Source: JAMQKA01 sp031569985 (GTDB taxonomy: Bacteria > Bacteroidota > Rhodothermia > Balneolales > Balneolaceae). From it: 64,000 nucleotides of DNA. The notes beneath the pieces were generated by a model that did not search any database, was not told where the DNA came from, and worked only from the letters and a program-made list of their open reading frames with translations. A program made the position numbers and the translations under genes. Numbering within the stretch: the first letter of the stretch is position 1; the number at the start of each line of letters is the position of its first letter. Where the stretch lies: the NCBI RefSeq assembly GCF_031569985.1, contig NZ_JAMQKA010000029.1, positions 9,197 to 73,196 of the forward strand, read 5' to 3'. Below are positions 63,461 to 64,000 of the stretch, piece by piece.

Positions 63461-63575
63461 TGAGATGGTCGTCTCATAGACACTGAGATAGTCGTCTCAG
63501 GGTATAGAAGACGATGGTCTCGGTAAGTATGAGACGATGGTCTCACTATCTATGAGATAGTCGTCTTGGTAAGCG
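63461..63575. repeat. Array D: five tandem 23-bp palindromic units
   Basis: Units begin at 63461, 63484, 63507, 63530 and 63553, exactly 23 bp apart. The 16-bp cores are TGAGATGGTCGTCTCA, TGAGATAGTCGTCTCA, GAAGACGATGGTCTCG, TGAGACGATGGTCTCA and TGAGATAGTCGTCTTG. The outer TGAGA/TCTCA arms are kept while units 3 and 4 carry the centre in the opposite orientation. The 7-bp linkers vary. It is 82 bp upstream of R1 copy 3. Confidence 0.9.
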
Positions 63576-63657
63576 CGTGAATCTATAAAGAGAAGGTTTT
63601 CACCAGGGCTTATTCCCTCCCTCGTGAGGAGGCCCGGCAAACCTGGGTTCGACATAT

Positions 63658-63806
63658 GGATATCGCGATGAGGCTTTGGTGTACGTGTTTGGCTCAACGA
63701 TGCGGTCGACGCGGCGATCTCCTCATCCGTTTCTTGTTTATGCATAGGAGATTGCCGCTGGATTTCACTGAATTCCTCACAATGACAGGTTTTATATCGA
63801 ACTGAC
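63658..63806 (+). repeat. Interspersed hairpin repeat R1, copy 3
   Basis: Same order as copy 1: ATCGCGATGAGGCTTTGGTG at the start, a stem GCGGCGATCTCCT (63711-63723) with AGGAGATTGCCGC (63746-63758) containing one G-T pair, CACAATGACAGG, and the tail TATCGAACTGAC. Confidence 0.75.
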
Positions 63807-63826
63807 GTGTGTGCCTTGAAGTAGAG

Positions 63827-63853
63827 ACATGTTGTCCGACTTAAGCAACATGT
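63827..63853. repeat. Hairpin at the right end of the window
   Basis: ACATGTTG (63827-63834) and CAACATGT (63846-63853) form a perfect 8-bp stem with an 11-nt loop, followed by TCTTTTA. No gene is supported from 62826 to 64000. Confidence 0.5.
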
Positions 63854-64000
63854 TCTTTTACATACTGTTGTAGAGATGGTAGTTGGCCTACCGGAGGCGC
63901 TGTCAGCCAGTGCCTTCAAACCGCCTTCTGGTGCTCGATTGCGGGCGGGGAGCGAGAAGGAAAAGGTGAGCAATGACTCATCAGGTAGGACTCGACCGAG

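Noticed and set aside
63255..63575. Plasmid-type iteron origin
   Set aside because: Period of 22-23 bp fits iterons, but the units are palindromic, differ between arrays, and no Rep or partition gene is nearby.
63497..63973. 158-codon minus-strand frame
   Set aside because: It runs through array D and R1, so its codons are set by the repeats.

Overview
The window looks like a chromosomal segment of a member of the Bacteroidota/Rhodothermota branch, most like Balneolaceae. This is an inference from gene content: a SusC/SusD pair, GldC, a GldA/GldF/GldG-type ABC exporter followed by a DUF4340 protein, TonB-linked proteins, Q-signal lipoproteins, and many starts without a clear Shine-Dalgarno. 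No rRNA, tRNA, phage genes, transposase gene, CRISPR array or cas gene was recognised. LAYOUT. 1-8511 (minus): a flavin/Fe-S dehydrogenase cut by the left edge, L-2-hydroxyglutarate oxidase, then a SusD/SusC outer-membrane uptake pair. 8793-11290 (plus): a TlpA-like lipoprotein, S-adenosylhomocysteinase and GldC. 11860-13834 (minus): a Memo-family protein and endonuclease III. 13936-17014 (plus): an unrecognised envelope operon (possible membrane microprotein, two lipoproteins, one secreted protein). 17155-21592 (plus): the Gld-type ABC operon. 22993-25980 (minus): three-subunit proton-translocating transhydrogenase. 26209-39951 (mostly plus): TrxB, DUF4342 protein, ComM, PriA, a GCS2-CBS fusion with an AstE-like hydrolase, ScpB, RluB-type pseudouridine synthase, an alpha/beta hydrolase, a TPR protein and a phosphodiesterase. 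40508-49196: isocitrate dehydrogenase family enzyme, alcohol dehydrogenase, cold-shock protein, CFA-like methyltransferase, porin, hybrid kinase and small regulatory-looking proteins. 49875-62825 (plus): a complete chemosensory locus (two receiver+CheX pairs, CheA, CheR, CheD, CheB, CheY, CheW, two chemoreceptors) with no flagellar genes. HOW THE GENES WORK TOGETHER. The Che locus contains everything needed to sense, adapt (CheR/CheB/CheD) and terminate a signal (CheX), and both receptors end in a CheR-tether-like pentapeptide. One of its receivers has lost the phospho-acceptor aspartate. The output is not visible here. MOST UNUSUAL SIGNAL. Five intergenic arrays (21900-22014, 22735-22870, 40143-40252, 63255-63342, 63461-63575) are built the same way: tandem 22-23 bp units, each with a 15-17 bp imperfect palindrome and a 5-7 bp linker. 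Each array has its own arm sequence. Three of the five lie 28-82 bp upstream of a copy or fragment of an interspersed hairpin repeat (R1; copies at 40328, 49354, 63658, fragment at 63371). I do not recognise this architecture as a described family.
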